From Geoalkalibacter subterraneus (lineage in GTDB: Bacteria > Desulfobacterota > Desulfuromonadia > Desulfuromonadales > Geoalkalibacteraceae), in assembly GCF_000827125.1 (NCBI RefSeq), contig NZ_CP010311.1:2418001-2482000 (forward strand): a stretch of DNA of 64,000 nucleotides, given 5' to 3'. Position 1 is the first letter of the stretch. Each line of letters starts with the position of its first letter. A model generated the notes under the pieces. That model was not told the DNA's origin, searched no databases, and was given only the letters and a program-made list of their open reading frames with translations. Below, piece by piece: positions 25,240 through 33,887 of the stretch. Position numbers and translations under genes: made by a program.

Positions 25240-26031
25240 ATGGCTTTCAAACCGGTCAGCGTATTTACCGAGTTTTTCACACCACCTGATCACTCAAAGA
25301 TCACCCGTGCGGGACAATCCACGAAAAGTTTTGAAAAACTTTTTGAAGAAACTGCGAGCCGCTCAGATATCACCCCGGCCCAGCAGGCCCGGGTGCTGGC
25401 TGAAACAGCAAGGCTGCGCATGATGGCAGGACTTTTCACCGACGATCCCAACGGATCAACCCAGCCTTTTATCCCGAATCTTGAAAATCTGCCCTCCGCA
25501 GCTGCTCACCATTACCGTGCTCGTGCTCAAGAGTATAAATCCGCGCACGCAGCCAACCCTGCAGTCGTAATCGCTTCGCGGGAGAAGGCCGCCGCGTTCT
25601 CGTCGCTGCCAGAGCACGAGATCAAACCGAACTCTGAGGAAATCGAGTCGTACATCAATAAAGCCTCCGCGCAATTCGGAGTCTCACCGCATTTGATCAA
25701 GGCCGTTATTCAGGCAGAAAGCAGCTTCGATCATCAGGCCGTTTCCCCGGCCGGCGCACAGGGGTTGATGCAGCTGATGCCTGCCACGGCAAGGGAACTG
25801 GGGGTCGACAACCCTTTTGATCCGGAACAGAACGTTATGGGCGGCACACGTTATCTCAAATCACTGCTCGACCGCTATGAGGGCGATCTGGACAAAGCCC
25901 TGGCCGCCTATAACTGGGGGATGGGCAACCTCGAACGAAATCCGGACGGTCTCCCCGCAGAAACCCGGAATTACCAATCCAAAGTAAAAACCTTTCTGGC
26001 CCAGGTGACTGAAAACAATCGCCGCGCCTGA
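25240..26031 (+). CDS. Lytic transglycosylase (SLT family)
   Basis: 263 residues. An N-terminal low-complexity region of about 130 residues without an obvious signal peptide is followed by a goose-type/Slt lysozyme domain. The catalytic Glu is in FGVSPHLIKAVIQAESSFDHQAVSPAGAQGLMQLMPATA, and NPFDPEQNVMGGTRYLKSLLDRYEGDLDKALAAYNWGMGN is the rest of the active cleft. It cleaves peptidoglycan to anhydromuramyl products. Absence of a signal peptide and the order N-terminal region plus SLT recall flagellar or secretion-apparatus muramidases, but no such genes are nearby. Confidence 0.85.
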   Translation: MAFKPVSVFTEFFTPPDHSKITRAGQSTKSFEKLFEETASRSDITPAQQARVLAETARLRMMAGLFTDDPNGSTQPFIPNLENLPSAAAHHYRARAQEYKSAHAANPAVVIASREKAAAFSSLPEHEIKPNSEEIESYINKASAQFGVSPHLIKAVIQAESSFDHQAVSPAGAQGLMQLMPATARELGVDNPFDPEQNVMGGTRYLKSLLDRYEGDLDKALAAYNWGMGNLERNPDGLPAETRNYQSKVKTFLAQVTENNRRA

Positions 26032-26142
26032 TCGCCAGTCACAACAGTTTGCTCCCCCCCTTTTTGCGTAAACATAATATTTTTAAGCTGTTATTAAAAA
26101 AAATTGGTTGCCAAAATCGCTTCGGTGAATTAGTATTGCGCC

Positions 26143-26212
26143 ATGTTTCCCGATCGGCATATCCGGTCGGGTTTTGCCCCGTGATTCCCCCTCCTTCACG
26201 GGGCATTTTTTT
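26143..26212 (+). ncRNA. Probable small RNA 1, C-rich terminator loop
   Basis: The promoter is TTGCCA (26108-26113), 17 bp, TAGTAT (26131-26136). The predicted transcript of about 70 nt has a first hairpin CCCGATCGG/CCGGTCGGG (26149-26171, one G-U pair, 5-base loop). The terminator hairpin is TGCCCCGTG/CACGGGGCA (26175-26205) plus seven T residues. The 13-base terminator loop ATTCCCCCTCCTT is complementary to Shine-Dalgarno sequence. There is no open frame with a start. Compare small RNA 2 just downstream. Confidence 0.6.
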
Positions 26213-26343
26213 ATCCTTCGCCACTCCTCCCAATTAAATTTCCCGCATTTTTCTACAACACTCTGAATACACAAACAACAATATCTATAGTTTTTAGCGA
26301 CTTTCGCCTTGACACTTCACGATCAAACCATTATTCTTAATTT

Positions 26344-26441
26344 CAACAAATTAAAGACCTCCGTTGTCAACCCATGGTTTCTTAAGAAATCATGCGGTTT
26401 TTTTGCCCCGTGTATCTCCTCCCTGGCACGGGGCGTTTTTT
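26344..26441 (+). ncRNA. Probable small RNA 2, CUCCUCCC terminator loop
   Basis: The promoter is TTGACA (26309-26314), 17 bp, TATTCT (26332-26337). The transcript is about 98 nt. Hairpin 1 is CATGGTTTC/GAAATCATG with loop TTAA (26373-26394). The terminator stem is GCCCCGTG/CACGGGGC (26405-26434) followed by T residues to 26441. The 14-base loop TATCTCCTCCCTGG contains CTCCTCCC. The stem is the same as in small RNA 1, so the two look like tandem paralogues. Such loops are known to bind ribosome sites in C-rich-loop sRNAs of other bacteria. Confidence 0.62.
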
Positions 26442-26572
26442 CGATCTCCAGATCAAGCCCGGCATAAAACCTGCTTAAAACTTAAATTATGCAACCTGAA
26501 GGTCAATCGTTCGACACTTTTGGTCAAAGAATTGAAAAACGACTCTTTTCCTGCGTGGGAGTAAATTTGGCG

Positions 26573-28498
26573 ATGTACAGTTTTTCCATTCGGACAAAAA
26601 TTCTGGCGCTCGGCATCATATTGCCATTGGTATTGGTTTCTCTGCTGTTTGGTCTTTTCTATTTTCATTCGGAAAGCACGGCCCTGGACGCTTTTATCGA
26701 CAAGGCACGCGCGATTTGCCTGACAGCCGAATCCACCCGTGAGGAGATGGAAGACAAGTGGGCCCAGGGGCTTTTCTCCCGCGAACAGTTGCGACAATGG
26801 ATGCAGAACGGAGAACAGCAGAAAATCATTGCCGCAGTTCCGGTTGTCTCGGCATGGCAGGCTGCCATGAAAAAATCGGAAGAAGGTGAGTACACGTTCC
26901 GTACCCCTAAATTCCAGCCGCGCAATCCTGCCAACCAGCCTGATCCTATGGAAGCTCGCGCACTGGAAGCGTTTCAACAGGGAGTCACCGAGTATTACGA
27001 AATCGATGAAACGCAGAATGCCGTGCGCTACTTCCGCCCGGTCGTCTTATCGCAGCCCTGCATGAACTGTCACGGCGATCCGGCCGACTCGCAAAAATAC
27101 TGGGGCAACGACAAGGGACTCGACCCCACCGGCGCGCGCATGGAGGGCTGGAAGGTCGGCGAAGTACACGGTGCATTCGAGGTGATCCAATCCCTGGACT
27201 CCGCTCAGGCCATGGTGGCCGGGGCCATGTTCAAAGGAGGGATGACAGTGCTGGCAGGGATGGCGGTCTATATCCTGCTGTTCGTCTTTTTCATCAGCCG
27301 CACTTTCATTCAACCGCTCAACCGTACTGTCGCCATGATTTCAGGTCTCGAAAGTGGAGATCTCGACCATCGCCTGAAAATGGCGCGCGAGGATGAAATC
27401 GGTACCCTCGCCGACAGCCTCGACCGGTTTGCCGACAACCTCAAGCATGAGGTTTTGACCGCTTTCCAGCGCCTGGCCGACGGAGATTTCACCTTTAAGG
27501 CCCAGGGGTTGATCGCCGAGCCGCTGGCCCGCGCCAATACCAGCCTGAATCAACTGGTCTCCGAACTTCAGCAGGTGGGGGAGCGCATCAACGGCCGCTC
27601 TGCAGAAGTTGCCGATTCAAGCCAGGCTTTATCGCAGGGAGCAACCGAACAGGCGGCATCCCTTGAAGAAATCAGTGCCTCCCTGCATGAATTGACGTCA
27701 CAAACCAAGAAAAATGCCGACAATGCCGGTCTCGCGGATCGACTGACCGGGCAGGTGCAAGGATCGGCGGAAAACGGCAATCAGCAGATGCAGCAGATGG
27801 TCGACGCCATGACCGATATCAATAATTCCGGGCAGAATATTTCGAAAATCATCAAAGTCATCGACGAGATCGCATTCCAGACCAACCTGCTGGCCCTCAA
27901 TGCCGCGGTGGAGGCTGCGCGTGCCGGCGTGCATGGTAAAGGGTTTGCTGTCGTAGCGGAAGAGGTGCGCAATCTCGCCGGCCGCAGCGCCAAGGCGGCA
28001 CGGGAAACAGCTGAATTAATTGAAGGCTCCCTCGCCAAGGCAAAGAACGGCGCAGAGATCGCTGAACATACAGCGGAGGCCTTGAAAGAGATCGTCCAGG
28101 GAATCGGCAAAATCACCGATCTCGCCGGCGAAATCGCCACAGCCAGCAACGAGCAGGCGGAAGGGATCGACCAGATCAATATCGGCATTTCGCAGATCGA
28201 TCAGGTGACGCAGCAGAATACGGCCACGGCCGAAGAAAGTGCCGCGGCGGCAGAAGATCTTTCCGGACAGGCTGTGCGTCTGCACACCATGCTGTCACGC
28301 TTCAAGCTCGATAGCGCCCGGCCCCTTGCTCCGCAGCACACCGCAACACCGGCCCGGCGGCCATCCCATCCACCGGAGACAAGTGCCGCGCCCCAAAAGG
28401 GCGAAACGGTAAAAAAGGAGGAATGGGGGAGATCGGGCACATCATGCAGTCCCCCGGAAATGATTGCCCTGGATGATGATGAATTTGGCCGCTATTAA
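26573..28498 (+). CDS. Heme-c methyl-accepting chemotaxis protein (DUF3365 sensor)
   Basis: 641 residues. Membrane segment 1 is at about 8-30, then a periplasmic DUF3365/Tll0287-like domain with one c-type heme motif CMNCH (163-167), membrane segment 2 ([17 protein letters not shown], near 220-245), HAMP, and a cytoplasmic signalling coiled coil with the conserved tip [23 protein letters not shown]. The C-terminus has a Pro/Ala-rich tail and no obvious methylation-enzyme tether. It probably senses redox potential or a small ligand at the heme and steers motility. The start at 26573 follows GGAG. Its sensor type matches that of the kinase at 29897-31480. Confidence 0.88.
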   Translation: MYSFSIRTKILALGIILPLVLVSLLFGLFYFHSESTALDAFIDKARAICLTAESTREEMEDKWAQGLFSREQLRQWMQNGEQQKIIAAVPVVSAWQAAMKKSEEGEYTFRTPKFQPRNPANQPDPMEARALEAFQQGVTEYYEIDETQNAVRYFRPVVLSQPCMNCHGDPADSQKYWGNDKGLDPTGARMEGWKVGEVHGAFEVIQSLDSAQAMVAGAMFKGGMTVLAGMAVYILLFVFFISRTFIQPLNRTVAMISGLESGDLDHRLKMAREDEIGTLADSLDRFADNLKHEVLTAFQRLADGDFTFKAQGLIAEPLARANTSLNQLVSELQQVGERINGRSAEVADSSQALSQGATEQAASLEEISASLHELTSQTKKNADNAGLADRLTGQVQGSAENGNQQMQQMVDAMTDINNSGQNISKIIKVIDEIAFQTNLLALNAAVEAARAGVHGKGFAVVAEEVRNLAGRSAKAARETAELIEGSLAKAKNGAEIAEHTAEALKEIVQGIGKITDLAGEIATASNEQAEGIDQINIGISQIDQVTQQNTATAEESAAAAEDLSGQAVRLHTMLSRFKLDSARPLAPQHTATPARRPSHPPETSAAPQKGETVKKEEWGRSGTSCSPPEMIALDDDEFGRY

Positions 28499-28559
28499 AA
28501 GAGAAGCCTCTCGTGGAGTTGCGGCCCTACGCTGGACCTCTGTAAAAATGAGCCGGAAA

Positions 28560-29897
28560 TCAGAGTCCGTAGAGCTTCATCTTCTCCCACAGGTTTTTGC
28601 GGCTGATTCCGAGCAGGGCGGCGGATTCGGTCTTGTTGCCGGCGGTCTTTACCAGGGCCCGTTGAATGCATTTTCGCTCAGCCGCAGCAACGGCTTCCGC
28701 CAGGGTATCGCAGGCATACTCCACAGCGTCGGATTGCGTGTCGCGAATCTCTGGGGGCAGATCCCACAGCTGGATTCTGGGTGCTGGAGCGAGTACTGAA
28801 ACCCGCTCCAGAATATTGCGCAGCTCCCGGACATTGCCGGGGAATTGGTAACTCTCCAGCGCGCTCCTTGCTTCGGATGAAAGCTCAAAGGTCAGTCCGC
28901 GCTCTCGGCCGAATTCCTCCAGAAAAAATTCCGCCAGCTCCAGGATGTCATCTCCGCGTTCCCGCAGGGGCGGAATTTCGAGGGGAATGACCTGCAGTCG
29001 GTAGAAAAGATCCCGCCTGAAATTGCCTTTGCGAACCTCTTCTTCCAGATTTTTTGCGGTCGCACAGATGACACGCACATCCACCGGCAGAGGGGCCTTG
29101 CCCCCTACCCGCTCAACCTCGCGCTCCTGAAGCACCCGCAGCAGCTTGACCTGAAGATCAAGAGGCATATCGCCGATCTCATCCAGAAGAATGGTCCCTT
29201 GATCGGCCAGCTCGAACTTGCCGACCGCTGTTTTATCGGCCCCGGTAAACGCCCCCTTTTCATGCCCGAAAAGTTCGGATTCCATCAGGCCGGACGGAAT
29301 CGCTGCGCAATTGAGGCGGACATAAGGTTTTTCCGCACGCCGGCTTTCATAATGAATCGCCGCGGCAACCAGCTCTTTGCCGGTCCCGCTCTCACCCTGC
29401 AGCAGAACCGTTGAATCCACCGCGGCAACCTGGCTGATCATGCGCAACATTTTCTGCATGGCGGGGCTTGAACCGATAATCGGACGGCGACTGCCGCAGC
29501 AATGCTCCAGCGACACACACCGCGCCTTGACCGCCTGCATTTCCAGCAGACGGGAGATGCGCAAACTCAGATCATCCAGGTCGAAAGGCTTCAGGATGTA
29601 ATCGGCCGCCCCCTTTTTCAGGCAGGCGACCGCATTATCACTGCTGCCGTAGGCGGTCATCATCACGACTTCGGTTCTGGGTGCCTGGTTTTTAATTCTT
29701 TCAAGCAGCTGCTCCCCGTCGAGCCCAGGCATACGGATATCGGACAGAACAAGGTCGTAGCGGTTGCTGCCGAGTTTCTCGACGGCCTCAGTGCCCGTGG
29801 CAGCCGCATCGACCAACCAGCCCTGATCGCGCAGGTGGTCGATCACCGTGATACGCATAATTTCTTCGTCTTCAGCCACAAGGATACGCGGGACCAT
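28560..29897 (-). CDS. NtrC-type sigma-54 response regulator, likely activator of nrfHA
   Basis: 445 residues. It has a receiver (AEDEEI, phospho-Asp in LVLSDIRMPG, Lys in YILKPF), a sigma-54 AAA+ domain (GESGTGKE, canonical GAFTGA, Walker B GTILLDEIGDM) and a Fis-type HTH (GNKTESAALLGISRKNLWEKMK). Its ATG shares one base with the stop of the kinase gene (TGATG), so the two are translated together. The divergent nrfHA operon has a sigma-54 promoter with two palindromes, the most likely target. Confidence 0.9.
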   Translation of the reverse strand: MVPRILVAEDEEIMRITVIDHLRDQGWLVDAAATGTEAVEKLGSNRYDLVLSDIRMPGLDGEQLLERIKNQAPRTEVVMMTAYGSSDNAVACLKKGAADYILKPFDLDDLSLRISRLLEMQAVKARCVSLEHCCGSRRPIIGSSPAMQKMLRMISQVAAVDSTVLLQGESGTGKELVAAAIHYESRRAEKPYVRLNCAAIPSGLMESELFGHEKGAFTGADKTAVGKFELADQGTILLDEIGDMPLDLQVKLLRVLQEREVERVGGKAPLPVDVRVICATAKNLEEEVRKGNFRRDLFYRLQVIPLEIPPLRERGDDILELAEFFLEEFGRERGLTFELSSEARSALESYQFPGNVRELRNILERVSVLAPAPRIQLWDLPPEIRDTQSDAVEYACDTLAEAVAAAERKCIQRALVKTAGNKTESAALLGISRKNLWEKMKLYGL

Positions 29898-31480
29898 CAG
29901 CTTATTCCTCCTTCTCCCGTTTCATGTCGTGAATCCGTCAGGGGCACACGCAGGGTGAACACCGCCCCACTGGGCTCTGCATTGCGGGCGCTCAACTCTC
30001 CCCCCATGCGCCGGATGAGGGAATAGGAGACGGAGAGCCCAAGACCGGTGCCCTCTCCCACTTCTTTGGTGGTGAAAAAGGGTTCAAAAATTTTGTCCAT
30101 GTGTTCGGGCGCAATTCCCGGCCCGCTGTCCCCGACCTCAACCACCAGGTCCGAACCGGAGACGCGGCTGGAGACTTTGAGGACACCCCCCTTCTCACCC
30201 ATGGCCTGTACAGCGTTACCCGCCAGATTGAGCATGACCTGGCGCAGTGCTTCCATCCAAACCCATACCGGTTTCTGAACACCGAGATTGAGTTCCAGAG
30301 CAATAGTGCGCCGGCCGAGACAGGTCAATTCAAGGCAGTCCCGGATCATGGAGTCCACGTCCCCGCATTTTATTTCCAGCGGTTCCTTGCGGCCGATGTT
30401 GAGCAACTGCCGCACGGTCGAACGGATACGCTCCACCCCCTGTGCCAGAAGTTCCAGATATCGTTCCTGCAATTCGGGGTTGTCTGTGTTTTTCTTCATG
30501 GTCTGGATGCAGTTGTGCATCCCTCCCAACGGGTTGTTAATTTCATGGGATATGCCCGCAACCAGTCGTCCCAACGCCGCAAGTTTTTCACTCTGGAACA
30601 TCTGCTCGCGCGTCTCATCCAACTCCCTGCGGGATCGCTCGAGACGACTGCACAAATTCTCAAAATGACGGGAAAGGGTGCCAATCTCGTCGTTTTCGTC
30701 CTCCATCGCAGAAAACCTGGTCGACAAACTTCCCTGCGGATAGCGGTCCATCGCCCCGGCCAGAAGTTTCAGGCGCCTGGCGACCAAAAGATCAAACAGA
30801 ACATATATGGTCAAGGAGACAATCAGAATGGTCGCTACGGCGATGTTGAGAAGCATGCGGTTATTGGTTCTGATCTCGGCGAAAGCAGGGCCCATGGGAA
30901 TCGTGACGTTCATTCCGCCGCGTATGTCGCCGACCTCGTAGCCCTGGCCGGAGTGACAGCTCAGGCACTGCTGCTCGACCTCCAGAGGGGCCATGTAGCG
31001 CAGTCGGTAAGAACCGGCGATTTTTTCAATGGCGACGGTTTCGGGTGTCCCCTGGGAGAAATTTTCCAGGGCGCGCCGCTCAAAATCATCCGGTGCATTG
31101 AGGGGATTGATCGGCTGCAGGCTGGTCACATTGAACTGTCCCATCCCTTCCCGGGCGGCATAAACGGAAAGCTCCCGGGTCACCATGGCCGGATTGCGTT
31201 TGACCAGCCAGTTGCCTCGCTCGTCGCGGATGGCCCCCTCCTTGAGAAAAGGGTTATTCTCAACCCCGGGCTGTTTTACAAAGAAGAGCCCGTTGTGATC
31301 AGCAACCCATTGACGCGTCAGGCGAATCTGATGAAACAGCATCTTGGCCTGGCGCGTCGCCTGCTCAACCACAAGGTCTTCCTGAAAACTCGAGGTTCGG
31401 TAAAAAGTCACCCCGTACGAGCAAAAGGTGACCAATCCCACCATCAGAACAAATTTGGTTTTCAGCTGCATGATTCTCAT
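29897..31480 (-). CDS. Heme-c sensor histidine kinase (DUF3365)
   Basis: About 527 residues. A membrane segment (FVLMVGLVTFCSYGVTF), a periplasmic DUF3365 domain with heme motif CLSCH (172-176), a second membrane segment (NIAVATILIVSLTIYVLFDLLVA), HAMP, HisKA (AGISHEINNPLGGMHN) and HATPase (NLAGNAVQAM, DSGPGI, GTGLGLSV) are all intact. A covalently bound heme in the periplasm suggests sensing of redox state, nitrite or NO. It is paired with the sigma-54 regulator at 28560-29897. The start is taken at ATG 31480; ATG 31471 is possible. The longer frame upstream crosses the operator region and is unlikely to be coding. Confidence 0.88.
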   Translation of the reverse strand: MRIMQLKTKFVLMVGLVTFCSYGVTFYRTSSFQEDLVVEQATRQAKMLFHQIRLTRQWVADHNGLFFVKQPGVENNPFLKEGAIRDERGNWLVKRNPAMVTRELSVYAAREGMGQFNVTSLQPINPLNAPDDFERRALENFSQGTPETVAIEKIAGSYRLRYMAPLEVEQQCLSCHSGQGYEVGDIRGGMNVTIPMGPAFAEIRTNNRMLLNIAVATILIVSLTIYVLFDLLVARRLKLLAGAMDRYPQGSLSTRFSAMEDENDEIGTLSRHFENLCSRLERSRRELDETREQMFQSEKLAALGRLVAGISHEINNPLGGMHNCIQTMKKNTDNPELQERYLELLAQGVERIRSTVRQLLNIGRKEPLEIKCGDVDSMIRDCLELTCLGRRTIALELNLGVQKPVWVWMEALRQVMLNLAGNAVQAMGEKGGVLKVSSRVSGSDLVVEVGDSGPGIAPEHMDKIFEPFFTTKEVGEGTGLGLSVSYSLIRRMGGELSARNAEPSGAVFTLRVPLTDSRHETGEGGIS

Positions 31481-31508
31481 CCGCCTTTCCAGCGCTAAAT
31501 CCCTACAC

Positions 31509-31557
31509 GTTACCGGAAAGTAACACATGTTCCGCACAGACGCTACCCGGAGGTAAC
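31509..31557. promoter_or_regulatory. Two 16-bp upstream activator palindromes for nrfHA
   Basis: GTTACCGGAAAGTAAC at 31509-31524 and GCTACCCGGAGGTAAC at 31542-31557 share the form G(T/C)TAC-N6-GTAAC-like arms. They are 33 bp apart centre to centre (about three helical turns). They lie about 80-127 bp upstream of the predicted nrfH transcription start, the usual place for NtrC-type activators. Confidence 0.75.
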
Positions 31558-31609
31558 ACACCCATACACTCAATCCTCACAACATACTGTTTTAAAACAC
31601 TTTTTAAGG

Positions 31610-31625
31610 TGGCACACCCGTTGCT
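31610..31625 (+). promoter_or_regulatory. Sigma-54 promoter of nrfHA
   Basis: TGGCACACCCGTTGCT matches TGGCAC-N5-TTGCW, with GG (31611-31612) and GC (31623-31624) 12 bp apart. The predicted start is near 31636, leaving a leader of about 110 nt. In the leader, AAGGTT and AACCTT (about 31700-31726) could pair as a hairpin. Confidence 0.9.
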
Positions 31626-31746
31626 ACCATTATTTAGTGAAGCATGATTGAAGCCGAAAAATGTGCTGGTAAACTGAACGTAATATTTTCGGCAGGCAAA
31701 TAAGGTTGATTGTGAACCGTTAACCTTCTCTACTCAAAGGCGGCTT

Positions 31747-32274
31747 ATGCGAAACGACAACTTCATGAAGTACGTGGCCATCTGCAGCGTGGTGGCGGTA
31801 ATCGGGTTGTTCGTCTATGTGGTGTATGAATCGAAGGCGCTTTCCTACCTCTCAAGCGACCCCAAGGTTTGTATCAACTGCCACACCATGAACACCCATT
31901 ACGCGACCTGGCAGCACAGTTCCCATCGTGAGAGGGCAACCTGTGTGGACTGCCATCTTCCGCGCGATTCATTCGTAAGCAAAATGATCGCCAAATCCAA
32001 GGATGGATTCAACCACTCCCTCGCCATGACGCTGGGCAATTACGGCTACAACCTGCGCGTCACCCAGGACGCCGCCCAGCGTATCCAGACCAACTGCATT
32101 TCCTGTCATGAGGAGATCGTTTCCCAGATGCAGGAAAATGCGGAAAACTATCAAATCGTTCAGGACAACGTCCCCATGGGGCGCCAGTGCTGGGATTGCC
32201 ATCGCGGCCTGCCTCACGGCCTGACCAGAAATCTGACCACCACGCAAAACAATCTTGGCGTCAAAGAACTCTAA
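31747..32274 (+). CDS. nrfH: NrfH, tetraheme quinol dehydrogenase subunit
   Basis: A 175-residue NapC/NirT-family protein. One N-terminal membrane anchor (VAICSVVAVIGLFVYVVY, about 10-27) is followed by four CxxCH heme motifs: 42-46, 66-70, 117-121 and 148-152. HTMNTHYATW after heme 1 carries the Met that ligates that heme in NrfH. It takes electrons from menaquinol in the membrane and passes them to NrfA. The NrfA gene follows by 24 bp. The sigma-54 promoter and activator sites upstream tie its expression to the divergent kinase/regulator pair. Confidence 0.96.
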   Translation: MRNDNFMKYVAICSVVAVIGLFVYVVYESKALSYLSSDPKVCINCHTMNTHYATWQHSSHRERATCVDCHLPRDSFVSKMIAKSKDGFNHSLAMTLGNYGYNLRVTQDAAQRIQTNCISCHEEIVSQMQENAENYQIVQDNVPMGRQCWDCHRGLPHGLTRNLTTTQNNLGVKEL

Positions 32275-32298
32275 AAAATCGAACCAGGAGAATCATCG

Positions 32299-33801
32299 AT
32301 GAAAAAATCATGGATCATCACAATCGTCTCGTTGGTCATCATGGTCCCTCTGCTGCTGCTGTTGGTTTCCATCAAGGAGAACAAGGCTGAACAGCAGGCT
32401 ATCAATGCAGTTCCCGACATTAAAAAACTCGACCCGCGCAGTTCAGAGTGGGGCAAATACTTCCCCCGCCAGTATGATTCATACATCCAGACCCGCAAAA
32501 GCGACGAGATCAAAGATATCCTCAAAGATGATCCCAACCTGGTCGTGCTCTGGGCCGGCTATGGTTTCTCCAAGGACTACAACGCGCCGCGCGGTCACTT
32601 CTACGCCCTGGAAGACAATATCAATACACTGCGCACCGGCGCCCCGGTGGATGAAAAGACCGGACCCATGCCGACCGCCTGCTGGACCTGCAAATCCCCC
32701 GATGTCCCGCGCCTGATTGACGAAATCGGCGAGCACGACTACTTTACCGGCGCCTGGGCCCGATTTGGCGGCGAAATCGTCAACTCTATTGGCTGCGCCG
32801 ATTGTCACAACAACGAAACCATGCAGCTCAACGTGACGCGTGACTATCTCAAGCGTGCCCTTGACGCTGAAGGCAGCCTGAAGTTCAGCGACGCAACCCA
32901 CCAGGACTTGCGCAGCCTCGTCTGCGCCCAGTGCCACGTCGAGTATTATTTCAAACCGACGAAATGGACCGATGAGAACGGCCAGGAACAAACCGCAAAG
33001 GTTGTCACCCTGCCCTGGAACAACGGCTTTGCCGCCGAGGACATGGAAGAATACTACGATGAAAGGGATTTTTCCGACTGGACTCATAAGCTGAGCAAAA
33101 CCCCGATGCTCAAGGCCCAGCATCCCGGCTATGAAACCTTTATTACAGGCGCTCATGGGCAGAACGGGCTGGCCTGTGCCGACTGCCACATGCCTTATGT
33201 TCGCGAAGGGGGCGTGAAGTACTCCAACCACAAGGTGGGCAGCCCCCTGGACGATATCGCCAACACCTGCCTGAACTGTCATCAGGGAACGGAAAAGGAA
33301 TTCAAGGCCAAAATCGACCGCAAGCTGGAGCGTAAGAACGAACTGGCCCGCGAAGCCACGGACATTCTTGCCAAAGCTCACCTTGAAGCCGCACGGGCCT
33401 GGGAACTTGGAGCCACCGAAGAGGACATGAAAGCGGCACTGCAGGATATTCGTCATGGCCAGTGGCGCTGGGATTATGCCGTGGCCGCCCACGGTGCATT
33501 TTTCCATGCCCCTGAAGAAATCCTGCGCGTGCTGGGCGGAGCCATTAACAAAGCTCATGACGCTCGCCTGAAATTGCGCGTTATTCTTGCGGAACTGGGT
33601 GATACCAACTATGAAGCCCCTGCCTACGCCAGCAAGGAAGAAGCTCAGGAGCTTGTCGGCCTTCCCATGGATGAACTTGTTGAAGAGAAGAAGGAATTCA
33701 TCAACGGCCTCAAGCAGGAATGGTTCGAGATGGGTAAGGAAAAAGGCATTTATGATCCCAAACTGCGTGAAGGCATGAAGCTTAAAACATCCTTTAACTG
33801 A
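32299..33801 (+). CDS. nrfA: NrfA, pentaheme ammonia-forming nitrite reductase
   Basis: 500 residues with an N-terminal signal/anchor (about 5-25). It has the diagnostic catalytic heme CWTCK (128-132) with Lys as axial ligand, plus four CxxCH hemes at 166-170, 209-213, 293-297 and 324-328. The K-A-Q-H segment at 272-275 keeps the Lys and Gln calcium ligands and the active-site His. EYYF follows heme 3. It reduces nitrite to ammonium with six electrons in the periplasm. AGGAG precedes the ATG. It is followed by a strong two-way terminator. Confidence 0.97.
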   Translation: MKKSWIITIVSLVIMVPLLLLLVSIKENKAEQQAINAVPDIKKLDPRSSEWGKYFPRQYDSYIQTRKSDEIKDILKDDPNLVVLWAGYGFSKDYNAPRGHFYALEDNINTLRTGAPVDEKTGPMPTACWTCKSPDVPRLIDEIGEHDYFTGAWARFGGEIVNSIGCADCHNNETMQLNVTRDYLKRALDAEGSLKFSDATHQDLRSLVCAQCHVEYYFKPTKWTDENGQEQTAKVVTLPWNNGFAAEDMEEYYDERDFSDWTHKLSKTPMLKAQHPGYETFITGAHGQNGLACADCHMPYVREGGVKYSNHKVGSPLDDIANTCLNCHQGTEKEFKAKIDRKLERKNELAREATDILAKAHLEAARAWELGATEEDMKAALQDIRHGQWRWDYAVAAHGAFFHAPEEILRVLGGAINKAHDARLKLRVILAELGDTNYEAPAYASKEEAQELVGLPMDELVEEKKEFINGLKQEWFEMGKEKGIYDPKLREGMKLKTSFN

Positions 33802-33823
33802 TCCCGAAGATCAAAAACCATAA

Positions 33824-33868
33824 CAAAAAAAACGGCCCTGTCCTTGTTCCGGACAGGGCCGTTTTTTT
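33824..33868. terminator. Bidirectional intrinsic terminator, nrfA / decarboxylase
   Basis: Perfect 12-bp stem ACGGCCCTGTCC (33832-33843) with GGACAGGGCCGT (33851-33862) and a 7-base loop, flanked by eight A on the left and seven T on the right. It therefore serves both converging genes. Confidence 0.95.
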
Positions 33869-33887
33869 GTTACATAAAAGAAGCCTG

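Larger units (their letters stand above)
26032..26572. other. Intergenic region with two probable small RNA genes
   Basis: This 541-bp gap between the transglycosylase and the heme chemoreceptor has no coding frame with a ribosome site. It holds two units, each a sigma-70-type promoter, a short transcribed part with a hairpin, and a terminator (see the two ncRNA entries). The segment 26215-26300 between them is A/T-rich with nothing recognisable. Confidence 0.7.

Noticed and set aside
26100-26215. Cyclic-di-GMP (GEMM) riboswitch in front of the chemoreceptor
   Set aside because: No GEMM core was found; the unit ends in a terminator and the next gene is far downstream. A small RNA fits better.
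30101-31498. 465-codon frame antisense to the heme kinase
   Set aside because: Covers intact kinase motifs on the other strand; low-complexity product.
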